From contig WSYJ01000001.1 of NCBI GenBank assembly GCA_020186115.1, positions 434,001-498,000 on the forward strand: a stretch of DNA of 64,000 nucleotides, in the 5' to 3' direction. Shown here piece by piece: positions 1 to 9,800 of this stretch (position 1 is the first letter of the stretch; every line of letters starts with the position of its first letter). The notes under the pieces were generated by a model. That model was not told the DNA's origin. It did not search any database and worked only from the letters and a program-made list of their open reading frames with translations. The position numbers and the translations under genes were made by a program. The stretch comes from Histomonas meleagridis (Eukaryota > Parabasalia > Tritrichomonadida > Dientamoebidae).

Positions 1-402
1 TTTGGGAATAGTTATCGATACTTCCATTATGAACAACAACAAATTCCATCCTTGGAGATGAATCTTGTGGGTGTGCATTTCCAACGTTAGGAGGTCCATG
101 TGTTGCCCATCTTGTATGACCAATTGCAACGTGTGGACCAAATGACTTATTATTATCTTCGTTTTCAAGATATTTATGGAGGCAAAGTTTGATTTCTTTG
201 ATAGATCCAACTGCTCGTGCGATTAAGATCCTTTTTTCTCCATTTATGATGTCATCAAAAGAAATACCGATACTATCATGACCTCTATAACGTAAGTTCC
301 TTAATCCGTTCAGGATTTTGATAATAATCTCTTTTTGGCTCTCTGTTAAAAAGTTAAGGTAACCAAAGATACCACTGGAGTTATAAAATAAGCATACCAC
401 AT
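1..402 (-). CDS. GFPT: Glutamine-fructose-6-phosphate aminotransferase, N-terminal part (runs off the left edge)
   Basis: Isomerising glucosamine-6-phosphate synthase makes glucosamine-6-phosphate from fructose-6-phosphate and glutamine, the first step of the hexosamine/UDP-GlcNAc pathway in the cytosol. The glutaminase half is visible: RYRGHDSIG, the glutamine-site motif TRWATHG, GNAHPQ and VVHNGSIDNY. Read straight through, the frame gives SSGIFGY and lacks the essential N-terminal cysteine. Removing a 23-nt intron (375-397) joins ATG TG to T GGT ATC and restores MCGIFGY, with catalytic Cys1 exposed after Met removal. The start ATG is at 400-402, so exon 1 holds only five coding bases. The rest of the gene lies outside the window. 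The family call is very secure. The intron is inferred from restoration of an invariant motif. Confidence 0.95.
375..397 (-). other. 23-nt intron in codon 2 of the aminotransferase gene
   Basis: On the minus strand the segment begins GTATGC and ends ATAACTCCAG. Its removal turns a frame lacking the catalytic cysteine into MCGIFGY. The donor fits the GYAYGY consensus known from Trichomonas vaginalis. A TAAC close to the AG could be a branch site fused to the acceptor, as in trichomonad introns. At 23 nt it is near the lower limit known for spliceosomal introns. Confidence 0.85.
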
Positions 403-1246
403 CCAATCAACAAATGATTATCATCGTTTATTATCAATTTTCTATGCCCTTTGAAATAAATTGTTCAACATTATATTGATATATCGTTTTCTTAAACCGT
501 TTAAATTAGGCAAATTTTGTTGTTCTAAAAAATTTCAAAGAAATACTTTTTTATTGGTTTATCATGCGCAATATATATTCTCTGTGATTATTTTAATAAG
601 TGCCACTACAAAAAAGGTTTCTCGCTTGAACATTTTTTGAAATTAGATTATTAAAAAATTTTTAGATTAAATAATATTCGTATCCCAGTACAACTTAAAT
701 TCACCGAGTAATTATATAACCAACTCGATCAGAAGCGCATTGTAATGATGCAGAACAAAATTAGTTGTAGAAATAAATAAACTATTGAAACTTCGCTCAA
801 AGTTGGGTAAAACATGTAAAGTATTTAATATCGAGGCAGTGGCCCAAGAAGATCTTCAATCACAAATCACAGATCTGTGTAGGATTTTTTCATAATTTTT
901 CTTGTGTAAGATAAACAAATGAATGGCTTTGAATAATCGCAGATATTTTTGATAAACTCTGATTCATTCCCGCGATATTTTTTGTTTAACTTTAATAACG
1001 GTTATCAATAATTCACTCAAAAAGTAATCTGATTTGTTTATGAGCATCGCATCGTCATTTTTCTGAGCTTTTCAGAGGAATTTTTATAATTTTTATTAAT
1101 CACAAATTTAACAGACATTTATGAGTGTTTAATACCCGAACCATACAAAATTTTTCAAAACTTATAGCCGATATGAAGCGGTTATTTCACCTTTCTCAAC
1201 CCAATTAAAACCGTTATTTTGGCGCTTCAGAACAACATTTTTTAGG
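403..1246. other. Divergent intergenic region
   Basis: This AT-rich 844-bp gap lies between the divergent aminotransferase and KDR-repeat genes. I see no coding potential. It contains two perfect palindromes, a 10-mer at 848-857 and a 12-mer at 868-879, both centred on AGATCT. An ACCGTTA element at 1210-1216 lies 31 nt before the next start, and a GCGGTTA lies further upstream. Confidence 0.6.
1210..1216 (+). promoter_or_regulatory. ACCGTTA upstream element
   Basis: This Myb-like CCGTT core ends 30 nt before the ATG at 1247. It belongs to the recurrent CGTT motif found before most genes in the window. The function is inferred from recurrence only. Confidence 0.4.
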
Positions 1247-2179
1247 ATGAGTTCTTTCAAGGATCGAATTAGCGCATTTCAAAACAGTGGGAATCAAGCG
1301 CCCGCTAACAACAACACACCTAAGCCTGCACAACCTGCGTCCAGCAATTTCATGAAAGATCGTCTTGCAGCATTTCAAAATAAAGGTAATGCAGCCCCAC
1401 CAGCACCGAAACCTGCTGCTGCACCAGCAGAACCACAGCATTCATCGGGAAACATGAAAGATAGACTTGCTGCATTCCAAAATAAAGATAATGCTCCAGC
1501 ACCATCTCCAGTTCAATCCAAACCAGCGCCACCACCAGCGCAACATTCATCAGGAAACATGAAAGATAGACTTGCTGCATTCCAAAACAAACAAGATGCA
1601 CCTGCACCTGCTCCGCATTCTTCAGAACCACAACATTCATCTGGAAATATGAAAGATAGACTTGCTGCATTTCAAAATAAAGGAAATGTTCCACCTCCTG
1701 AGCCTAAGGCTGAACCACAACATTCATCTGGAAATGTGAAAGATAGACTTTCCGCCTTCCAAAATAAGCCAGCTGAAGAAGAGCCTGCTCCAGCACCGCC
1801 AGCACCACGACCACGCCAACGTGTACCTATTCCTACTAATGAAGGAGGTGGCGGAGGAGCTCCACCACTTGCACCACGTGGTGGAGGTCTTAAAGATCGA
1901 CTTGCTATGTTCAAGAATACGCCAATGGGAGGACCTATGGTGGGAGCTCCTATGGATGGCAGTGGCTTTGTCAGAGCTCGTCCAAAGTCTATGGCGATCC
2001 AACAGCCAGTAGTTGTATCACCAGTAACCGAGGAGAAGAAAGACAATGCAGGAGAATCCCAACATGATGATGCCCCACTTTTGCCTGTAAGAAGAAGATC
2101 AAGCGTAATTAGGCCAAGAGTAAGGCCTCCATCTTTCCTCTCAAGAGATTCAGTTCTCAGTGGAGAATTTGCTCAGTAA
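1247..2179 (+). CDS. Proline-rich protein with seven KDRLAAFQ-type repeats
   Basis: This is a 310-residue, apparently soluble protein with no signal peptide or membrane span. It has seven copies of a short module: FKDRISAFQN near residue 4, then several (M/V)KDRLxAFQNK copies from about residue 36, and LKDRLAMFKN near residue 220. Pro/Ala-rich linkers with recurring PQHSSGN separate them. A PPAPPAPRPR run and a Gly-rich stretch precede the last module. The C-terminal 80 residues are basic and Ser-rich. Short amphipathic helices with prolines between them suggest a multivalent scaffold, perhaps actin- or SH3-linked, but I recognise no family. The DNA repeats are nearly identical, indicating recent expansion. 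The ATG lies 31 nt after an ACCGTTA element, and the stop is embedded in TAAAC, a possible UAAA poly(A) signal. Confidence 0.8.
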   Translation: MSSFKDRISAFQNSGNQAPANNNTPKPAQPASSNFMKDRLAAFQNKGNAAPPAPKPAAAPAEPQHSSGNMKDRLAAFQNKDNAPAPSPVQSKPAPPPAQHSSGNMKDRLAAFQNKQDAPAPAPHSSEPQHSSGNMKDRLAAFQNKGNVPPPEPKAEPQHSSGNVKDRLSAFQNKPAEEEPAPAPPAPRPRQRVPIPTNEGGGGGAPPLAPRGGGLKDRLAMFKNTPMGGPMVGAPMDGSGFVRARPKSMAIQQPVVVSPVTEEKKDNAGESQHDDAPLLPVRRRSSVIRPRVRPPSFLSRDSVLSGEFAQ

Positions 2180-2638
2180 ACATTTCTTTGTTATAGATAA
2201 CATATTTAACATGAAATTTTTTAATTAGTTTTTGATGCTATTACATCAAAATAACCGTTTCCACACATTTTTTCAGTTTTCGGTTAGTCGCTAGATTGTG
2301 AGCTTTACTCATACGATATACTTCTATGTAATTTGATCGGCATATAAATTGATCATGTTTTTGCATATTGTATAAATATGAAATTAATTTAATTTTTATA
2401 TTTTGTATATTTATTGAATACAATAAGTTATATAAAAATATTATAATATCATAATCATCGAATCATACAAATGTATTAAAAAAAATATATTTCATATAAA
2501 ATTTCATGAAAAAATTATCATTGTCTTCATTTTGCTTCATCTTTGAATTCAAAAACAACTTTAAGTACTGTTGTGCACCGGGAATACTTGTTGTATTTAA
2601 AACATAAAAAGTTAAAATAATATTTTTTATTTAGTCCA
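2180..2638. other. Convergent intergenic region, no gene seen
   Basis: This is AT-rich DNA between the 3' ends of two convergent genes. It contains only short frames with no recognisable protein and nothing that looks like an RNA gene. Confidence 0.5.
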
Positions 2639-5494
2639 TCACATATTTTCAATTTGAGCTAAGAGGCATTTAATTCTTTCTAATTTTGCTGGTGAATCAG
2701 CAAACTTTTGTATGATTAAATTTTGGAGATTTTGGTCCAACATGTAATTTCTAAATATCATTAATAAATTTGCGAAAATTTCGTCATTAATTCTTCTTCT
2801 TTCTGGTGGCATAGAAATGAATTGAGCTAAAGCGCAGCTAAACATTGCTTTAGCATTATCTGAGAATTGATTCCCGAACTTTTGGTACACTATTAACAAT
2901 TTTTGTGACATTGGTTCTATTTCAGCTTTATCATTTGGTGGATATTTAACCAAAGATTTCATGAAAATAATTTCATCATAATTATCTGATATAGCTAATA
3001 ACCGAATATACATTGAACAAATGTTATCTAAAATAAGATCTGAATAATCCATATTTTCATTTTTTTCATTTATTATCTCTTCGAACCAACTATCGAACAA
3101 AGGCCTAAAAGGCATAATATTTTGTACATTATTTGGGAATTTCTCGATATATGAATTAAATACATAAGTTGTATCTTGTCGATATTCTATAGGTATATTA
3201 TTATTATTCTTTTGCATATAAAATATGATGAAATTCATAATATCATTTGAAGTTTTTTCATCAGCTACATATACTATAAAATCACCAAGTAGCCCTATAA
3301 AGATTGCTTGAACATTTAAAGATAAATTACCGAAATTTTGTAAAAACTTTTGTATGTATTCATAGACATAATCACATATATATTTGTGTAAAATATAAGA
3401 AAATACATCAACGCAAGATGAATAATATTCTTTTTTATCTGATCCTAAAACTTCATCAATAAAATCAAATAATAATTTAATAAATGCATTTTTATCTTCA
3501 ACATATTTTAAATATTTCCTAAAACAAATGAATAATTTACCATAAACTTGAGTTTGATTAAAAGATTTATCAGTTTTCTTAAAATGTGAAAATATTTCGA
3601 CTTCTTTATGAAGTAAATGTATTAATTGTTCTTGTGTTAAGTACATCATCATCTTTGCTTTATTCCAAATCGAATTTTCGAAACTATCAATTTTCCCGCT
3701 ATTAATTACTAATAAATATCTTTCATATAATAATGGATATAAATTTATTACATTGAAATATTTTAACGTAAGAAATCCTAATGATAAAACATCGTCATTA
3801 AAATTTTCAGTATTAACTACAAGTGTACAAATATCTTCTTTTATAGGTTCAAATAATGGTTGTGCTGAATAATGTAAAATACTTATTATATGATTAAAAA
3901 ACTTAACAATATTCCCCTGTAAATCCGAGTTTTTCATTCCTGTACTTAAAAGAGGAATTATTTCTGGAACAAGTTTTTGCATATCATCGTGTGGAATTAA
4001 ATGACCTAAATAACTCAATTTAGCTCCAAATAAACCAGAATCATCTAATGAAATAGGGAAAATATATTTTTGAAGAATTTCAGGAATGACAGATAAATTA
4101 TATTTTGAGATTAACATGCTTAAAATCCAACAAAATATCGTAGGATTCTTTTCCCAAAAAGTATCTCGTTGACTCCACACAAAATTAAATATGTCTTCAT
4201 GTTCCCATATTGGATAATGTAAAGAAAATATTTGATATATATCAAGTGCGAGCCCCGAAATAATACAATTATTAGAAAACGCTAAAAATATTATTGGCTT
4301 TAAGAGTATTAAATAAGGATGTAATTCATCATCATTTGATATTATCAATTTTAATGTGTCAAGTAATGTCTTCATTACAAGATAATCATGTATTCTAAAT
4401 GCTTGTCGAAATATATCCAAAAATTTCTTTAATCCACTCTTATAAAATTTAGGCGTTGATATAGATGCGTAATATATAAAAATTATTCCAGTTGCTTTTT
4501 GAAGAATATCTTCATTCTTTAATAAATTATTTATCATGGTGGCCATTTTACGGCATACAATATTATCTTGATATGTTTTTCCAATATAATATAAACATGA
4601 ACCGTATTGGCCTGCATACTCAGTTTCTTCTTTTAAATGCGTATATGTAAAAAGAGCTGTATAATTAAAGAATTTATCAATAATCTCTTCATTATAAAGT
4701 TGAAGCCTTATGATACTAGTAAGTTGTATCATTGGAAATGATCGAAATATAACAGGTAAATTTGTATTGTCGCCACAGAGAAATGCTAATTCGGTAATGT
4801 TCATAATACATTGTGGATACTCAACATAAAGTTGGAGAATTTTTTCAATTATCGCCCATAAAATAATATAAATATCATTGTTCATATCTTTATGTGTAAT
4901 TATGGTTGAAATTTTTTCAAAAATGGGGAGACAATAGCTGGGGTCCTCAAAAAGAGTTGTTAAAACAGAAGAAATTATAGCGGCTTGTGCAAATATTTCG
5001 GGATTATTTATTTGATAACCATATAGCGTTATCTTTTGTAGAATATCAATTCTTTCCTGAACAAATTCTATGGGAAATTTCTTGATCACTTTGGAATATA
5101 GGTCTAATAAAAATGGATATTGACTTAAATCAAAATCATTACGTAAAAAATTAAAGAACTCGGGAAAACCACCCTCGCTACGCATGAAAAAGGAAATAAT
5201 TCTTTGAAATATTCGTAGGTATTGTGGATATTTTTGTAAAATTGGTATTATTAATTCTCTAATATCTGCTTTTGTTGGTTCATCAAAATTATCCCATTGC
5301 CTCCTCAAGGCAACGTTTAAATATAAAATTGATCCTTTTAGAACTGATTCATTTGTAGGTGAATTTAGAATTGATACAAAAATATTAATTATTTCTGGGG
5401 AATTCAAGCACGCTAATAATTCGCCTTCGACAGAAGCAACCAATTCTGGGATAAGTGATTGCAAAATTAGGCTTTCAACATATTCTCGGTTCAT
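2639..5494 (-). CDS. Importin-beta-like (karyopherin) HEAT-repeat protein
   Basis: The protein is 951 residues from the first ATG; the frame opens 13 codons earlier without an ATG. It is almost entirely alpha-helical solenoid. The N-terminus fits the importin-beta N-terminal domain: LxGSILYLNVALRRQW followed by an IRELIIPIL helix, which corresponds to the segment of importins 7, 8 and 11 where helices contact Ran. Length is typical for karyopherins (about 850-1100). The expected role is transport of cargo through nuclear pores under Ran-GTP control. Subfamily and cargo cannot be read from sequence. The gene is in tandem with the FANCD2-like gene on the same strand, 350 bp away. Another HEAT-repeat family is possible. 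Confidence 0.6.
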   Translation of the reverse strand: MNREYVESLILQSLIPELVASVEGELLACLNSPEIINIFVSILNSPTNESVLKGSILYLNVALRRQWDNFDEPTKADIRELIIPILQKYPQYLRIFQRIISFFMRSEGGFPEFFNFLRNDFDLSQYPFLLDLYSKVIKKFPIEFVQERIDILQKITLYGYQINNPEIFAQAAIISSVLTTLFEDPSYCLPIFEKISTIITHKDMNNDIYIILWAIIEKILQLYVEYPQCIMNITELAFLCGDNTNLPVIFRSFPMIQLTSIIRLQLYNEEIIDKFFNYTALFTYTHLKEETEYAGQYGSCLYYIGKTYQDNIVCRKMATMINNLLKNEDILQKATGIIFIYYASISTPKFYKSGLKKFLDIFRQAFRIHDYLVMKTLLDTLKLIISNDDELHPYLILLKPIIFLAFSNNCIISGLALDIYQIFSLHYPIWEHEDIFNFVWSQRDTFWEKNPTIFCWILSMLISKYNLSVIPEILQKYIFPISLDDSGLFGAKLSYLGHLIPHDDMQKLVPEIIPLLSTGMKNSDLQGNIVKFFNHIISILHYSAQPLFEPIKEDICTLVVNTENFNDDVLSLGFLTLKYFNVINLYPLLYERYLLVINSGKIDSFENSIWNKAKMMMYLTQEQLIHLLHKEVEIFSHFKKTDKSFNQTQVYGKLFICFRKYLKYVEDKNAFIKLLFDFIDEVLGSDKKEYYSSCVDVFSYILHKYICDYVYEYIQKFLQNFGNLSLNVQAIFIGLLGDFIVYVADEKTSNDIMNFIIFYMQKNNNNIPIEYRQDTTYVFNSYIEKFPNNVQNIMPFRPLFDSWFEEIINEKNENMDYSDLILDNICSMYIRLLAISDNYDEIIFMKSLVKYPPNDKAEIEPMSQKLLIVYQKFGNQFSDNAKAMFSCALAQFISMPPERRRINDEIFANLLMIFRNYMLDQNLQNLIIQKFADSPAKLERIKCLLAQIENM

Positions 5495-5844
5495 GATATT
5501 TTTGCCTGTTTCTAGAAATTCTAAGTAAACCACTTAAAGTGCAAAAGTATGAAATAGAAAAATGCCTCTGGCCATATAACCGCACGATATGACAAAATAA
5601 AGCATTGAATAATTTTTGACAAACGTTGAACATGTGATCACTTTTACCGTCTTAACGTTCGACATTCTTCCAAAAATTTTCAAAAAGCAATTCCACATAA
5701 TCCTAATATTTACTCAATCATAGAATTAAATTTATATTATTTTATTAATCTAAACAAAACATTTTTATTCCTCTTTTAAAAGTTAATTACATTTTCGACT
5801 AAAATTTTTCATTTTTAATAGAAGAATTTATTGGAGTTCTTCCA
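5495..5844. other. Tandem intergenic region with CGTT-type motifs
   Basis: This 350-bp AT-rich spacer contains several CGTT/ACGG elements upstream (on the minus strand) of the importin-like gene: GCGGTTA near 5575, AACGTTTG near 5623 and GACGGTA near 5647. No coding frame is evident. Confidence 0.4.
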
Positions 5845-8664
5845 TTAATATTGAGTTTGTATCATTTCACACTCTCCACAAATTGATACAATTAATTCTT
5901 TTATTTCCTTTGACTTTACTTTTCCAAAATTATTAAATTTTTCTTTTAGAAATTCACTTATTTCTGTTAATGTAAAATCATAAAATTCCAATTTTGCTTT
6001 TGTTTTATTTAATGTGTGTAAAAGCATTTGAATCATTTTTAATATTGTGGTATTACAAGCAAAATAAATTTTTATCAACTTTAAGCATAACTTCCCACAT
6101 TCACTTATGTTATCTAAATATATTCCTATTTTACTTGAAAGGATATCAAACAATATAATCCCTCTTTGTTTTTCCATTTTTTCTGATTTAATTTGTTTCA
6201 AAAATATACGAAACTGATTATTAAACATATCAAAGTCCAAATTTTGAAGTGATAAATATATAATTAATCTCCAATGAATTCCTGGTTGATTCGGTTTTAA
6301 TATTTTTGTTGCATCAGGAAAAGAAATTGGGAAAATAGGTGAACTTTCAATTATATCACATAAAAAATCGAAATTGACAATTTTAAAAACATTTTCAATG
6401 CTAATTCCAAAACGAATTCCAAAAAGAATAATTCTACAAGCAATTCCAACATCTTCAATTTTTTCGAAAATGTTTTGGAAATTATTAAAATCTATATCAA
6501 TTTCTTTAATAGAAACACAAAATGATAAAAAATCAAGTGCATTTCCAATTGCAGAAATGTATTTCTTCTTAACTTTTACACCAGTTCCGATACTTTTTTC
6601 ATTAGCTTGTGAACATAAATCAATAATTCTTATAATTAATGATTCATCAATTTGTTTCTGTAAAAAATCGATTTTATCACTAAAGAAAAATCGATGTTCG
6701 AAATTAGTTAAAAATATTTTACATAATGAATTAAAAATAAATTCAATAATGAATAAATCATTAGGAAAATCAAATTCATGTGTTTTGATTGTTTCAAATA
6801 TGAAATTTGGTGACAAAATAAGAGATTTATTAGGTACAAATTCATCAATATCTGCAATTTCAACATCTGAAAATAATTTATCAATAAATTGTATAATTGC
6901 AAATAATTTTTGAGTTTCTTGACTTACTTCATTCATTTTAGAAATGAATGATAAAATTAACGTTTGAAGAAACTCAATTGATCGAAGTCTTTCTGCATTT
7001 GGTTTCGTTTTAAATTCAGTTTCTTCAAGATAATCAACATAAAAAGAGGGAACTAAAAAACATAAATTATCAATATCTTCAATAAAATTATATAATATAT
7101 TTTTTCTATTTTTAATGTTTCTATTTAATTCAAAATCTCTATTTTTATTATCTATATCAATTATTTTTACATCATTGATGTTATCTGAGTTAACAATTAA
7201 ATTTAGATCAAAGTCTTTTATATTATTTATATCATTTTTAAAGATAGTTTGAAGTAAATAAATGATCTCACCAAAAAGTTCTGCATATTCTTGATTAGGA
7301 ATATCAAGTGTTGAAATCACAAATTCATTTCTATGAATTTCTCTAATCACAGAAAAACTCCTTAAAATTGAAAAAAAGAAATTTAATATTTCACTCATTA
7401 ATGAATTATTAGATCGAAGCCAAATTAAGTCAACAACTGATAGAATTGTTGAAGGATCCATTAATCTACAATTAAAAGATGCAGACTTTAAAACCCATTC
7501 AAGAATTTCATCACGATTTTCTATCCCGTTTAATGTTAAATGATGAGCCAATATGATTGCTGTCTTTATAAGATATTGTGAATGATGATTTAATCTTTTT
7601 GAGAGGGTAATCATTAATGTTGATTGCCTTGATTGAGGAGATGCAATTGAAATAATATCGCTTAAAAAATGAAGAGTTGAAGTAGTTAGTTTACTTGATT
7701 GTGAAATTGAATCATTTAAAGATGAAAATAATGGCTGAAAAAGTGCTGGATCAGTTGCCAACAATGTATGTATTGAAAAAGTGACTTGGAAATAACTGCC
7801 ATTAATTGAATAATTCAATAAGAAATCGATGAAGTGGGAAGAAAATTCTGAATAATTCTGAAGAATAATTTGTGCAATGTTTGAAATTTCTGATATGACT
7901 GAATTTGTATACAAAAAAGGTGTTTTGCTATTAATTAAGTCGAAAAGAAGAATAAGCGTATGATATTTTGAAGACAAAATCAAGGAGTTTGAAAAAAAAA
8001 TTGCTAGAATATCAAAATTTAATGATTTTGATAAAATTGATTTCCAAATTAGTTCTGTAATTTTTGGTCTTAGAGATGGTCGAGGCGCACATAGAACTAT
8101 AATAAAAAAATCAAAAAAAGTCCATTCAGTTTCACTTGAAATTAAATGAAAAAATTGAGAAATATATTGACGAGAATTTGTTTCAAACTTCTCATAAAGT
8201 TTTGGATCATTGTGAACAAAAAAAAGTTCTTTTAACTTTACATAAGCGGAAGCTATTGCGTCTATTGGAATTGTAAGTAATAAAAAAGAAATTAAATCAG
8301 GTAAAAAATCCGAACTGATTACATCTAAAATTTCTAAAGAAAGTGAATACGCTTCCTCTTTAATTTCTGTATCATAATCAAATGAAGGAAGAATTAATAG
8401 AAGTGGTCCTGCTGATAAAGGATTTCTATGAATTAAATTTTTAAAAGCAGGGCACAAGTTAATAAAATCTTCTGATGTGCAAAGAAGAATGTTTGGAATT
8501 TCTTCTAGAACATATTCTGGTTCTTGAACATAATTAAGCAAATTTATAAAAATTGGAATTGATTGCTGAATTGATGCATAATTTTGCTTGACTTTATTTA
8601 GCACTTCTTTGATACCTTCTTTATCCAGGAATGAATATTCATTTTCTATATCATTTTGTTCCAT
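5845..8664 (-). CDS. FANCD2-like helical-repeat protein (tentative)
   Basis: The protein is 939 residues, helical throughout, with no enzymatic motif. Two regions resemble Fanconi anaemia protein D2. Around residues 75-150, an LI..N-L-x-x-P-L-L-x-x-L segment leads into a DFLPDLISFLL helix, matching the part of D2 that reads LPVIIKFIL. Around residues 520-600, CFLVPSFYVDYLEE is followed by an ER-hydrophobic-helix segment like the D2 stretch before its FWREIVNAF-like helix. D2 with FANCI forms a DNA clamp at interstrand crosslinks. Animal D2 is about 1450 residues, so this protein would be shortened. The match comes from memory of the family and remains tentative; another HEAT-type protein is possible. 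A TAACGTC element lies 18 nt upstream of the ATG on the complementary reading. Confidence 0.45.
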   Translation of the reverse strand: MEQNDIENEYSFLDKEGIKEVLNKVKQNYASIQQSIPIFINLLNYVQEPEYVLEEIPNILLCTSEDFINLCPAFKNLIHRNPLSAGPLLLILPSFDYDTEIKEEAYSLSLEILDVISSDFLPDLISFLLLTIPIDAIASAYVKLKELFFVHNDPKLYEKFETNSRQYISQFFHLISSETEWTFFDFFIIVLCAPRPSLRPKITELIWKSILSKSLNFDILAIFFSNSLILSSKYHTLILLFDLINSKTPFLYTNSVISEISNIAQIILQNYSEFSSHFIDFLLNYSINGSYFQVTFSIHTLLATDPALFQPLFSSLNDSISQSSKLTTSTLHFLSDIISIASPQSRQSTLMITLSKRLNHHSQYLIKTAIILAHHLTLNGIENRDEILEWVLKSASFNCRLMDPSTILSVVDLIWLRSNNSLMSEILNFFFSILRSFSVIREIHRNEFVISTLDIPNQEYAELFGEIIYLLQTIFKNDINNIKDFDLNLIVNSDNINDVKIIDIDNKNRDFELNRNIKNRKNILYNFIEDIDNLCFLVPSFYVDYLEETEFKTKPNAERLRSIEFLQTLILSFISKMNEVSQETQKLFAIIQFIDKLFSDVEIADIDEFVPNKSLILSPNFIFETIKTHEFDFPNDLFIIEFIFNSLCKIFLTNFEHRFFFSDKIDFLQKQIDESLIIRIIDLCSQANEKSIGTGVKVKKKYISAIGNALDFLSFCVSIKEIDIDFNNFQNIFEKIEDVGIACRIILFGIRFGISIENVFKIVNFDFLCDIIESSPIFPISFPDATKILKPNQPGIHWRLIIYLSLQNLDFDMFNNQFRIFLKQIKSEKMEKQRGIILFDILSSKIGIYLDNISECGKLCLKLIKIYFACNTTILKMIQMLLHTLNKTKAKLEFYDFTLTEISEFLKEKFNNFGKVKSKEIKELIVSICGECEMIQTQY

Positions 8665-8681
8665 TCCTGGTGGAGATTTTT

Positions 8682-8688
8682 TAACGTC
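8682..8688 (-). promoter_or_regulatory. GACGTTA element upstream of the FANCD2-like gene
   Basis: On the minus strand GACGTTA sits 17 nt before the ATG at 8664. Further CCGTTT/AACGG copies lie between 8705 and 8785. It is part of the recurrent CGTT motif of the window. Confidence 0.4.
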
Positions 8689-8834
8689 TTTTTCAAGTTC
8701 AAAATAAACGGATTCTCTTTCGAATTAATTTGAAAAGAAAACAATCCGTTTTAACGGTCTCTTTTCACAACATTACAAAAAACGGAAATAGTTGTATACT
8801 TTACTTAAAAAGTCAGGAAACGATTCTATCATTA

Positions 8835-9780
8835 TCAATTTTTACGAAGTAAAGATGCGATTTTAGTAAAACCTTCTTCAGTTGCCCAATCAAATGCTGT
8901 TTTATAATCTATTAATAAATACCAAATATTATTTAGAAATATTAAATTATTAAAACAAATATTTTATGAAACAAATAAATATCTTTAGCATCAATATCAA
9001 TTCCATTTTGCTTAAGAAGAAATTCAACAACTTTAATGTAACCATTAAAGCTAGCCCAAATAAGTGCTGTTTTAAATTTTTTGAGTAATTTCCAAACATT
9101 ATTTTAAATCTTCAAATTATAAAAATAAATATCAAACATATATAACAAATATTCACATCATTGATATTGATTCCTTTATGTTGAAGAAGTAATTTGGCTA
9201 TTTCAATGTTACCATTTGCAGATGCAAACATTAGTGGTGTATTAAATATTTTGAATAATTTTCCAATATTATTAAAAAACATTAAAATATCAAAACAAAT
9301 ATTAAATAAATTTGATAAATATCTTTAGCATTTACATCAATTCCTTCTTGTTCAAGACGTATTTTTGTTATTTCCGCGCATCCATTAAATGAAGCTAGAA
9401 TAAGTGCTGTTTGAAATAACATAAATAATTTCCAAATATTTTTTATGAATATAAAATTACTTGAAATAATTTTAACCAAAGCAAATAAATATTTTTAGCA
9501 TTAATATCGATTCCTTTTTGTTGAAGAAGTAATTTAACTATTTCTATAAATTTATGAAAAGATGCCCACATGAGTGCTGTATAAAATAAACAAAACAATT
9601 TCCAAAAATTGTATAGAAATTTTATATTAGTAAAATAAAATCTGAATAAAGTAAATATATATCTTTTGCATTAATATCAATTCCTTGTTGATCAAGAAGC
9701 AATTTAACTTTTTCTATCTGACCTCTTTCAGACGCATATATAAGCGGTGTATTAAACAACTTCAATGATTTCCAAATATT
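8835..9780 (-). repeat. Interrupted ankyrin array: six ankyrin units separated by AT-rich spacers
   Basis: On the minus strand, downstream of the DUF3447 relic, six ankyrin units occur, for example TPLIYASERGQIEKV, TALILASFNGCAEIT and TPLMFASANGNIEIA. The last unit ends in a stop (KIASLLRKN). Each unit runs from T-A/P-L to a D-I-N-A-K-D-like end, about 30 codons with no internal stop. Between units lie spacers of about 75-85 nt. They start like GATATTTATTT, end like AATATTTGGAAATTATT, and differ in phase, so no single frame crosses the array. GT and AG are not consistently present at the junctions. The layout is the same as in the array at 60990-62885. Confidence 0.8.
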
Positions 9781-9800
9781 ATATTAAAATTTTAAATGTT

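Noticed and set aside
1-402. Reading the aminotransferase 5' end as a pseudogene lacking the catalytic cysteine
   Set aside because: A 23-nt GT...AG segment restores ATG-TGT-GGT exactly, and the remaining 124 codons are intact and contain all expected motifs.
6374-6913. 179-codon plus-strand frame inside the FANCD2-like gene, and other long frames inside dynein (such as 38968-39180, 40591-40998)
   Set aside because: They overlap longer real coding frames on the other strand and show no domain or sensible start context.
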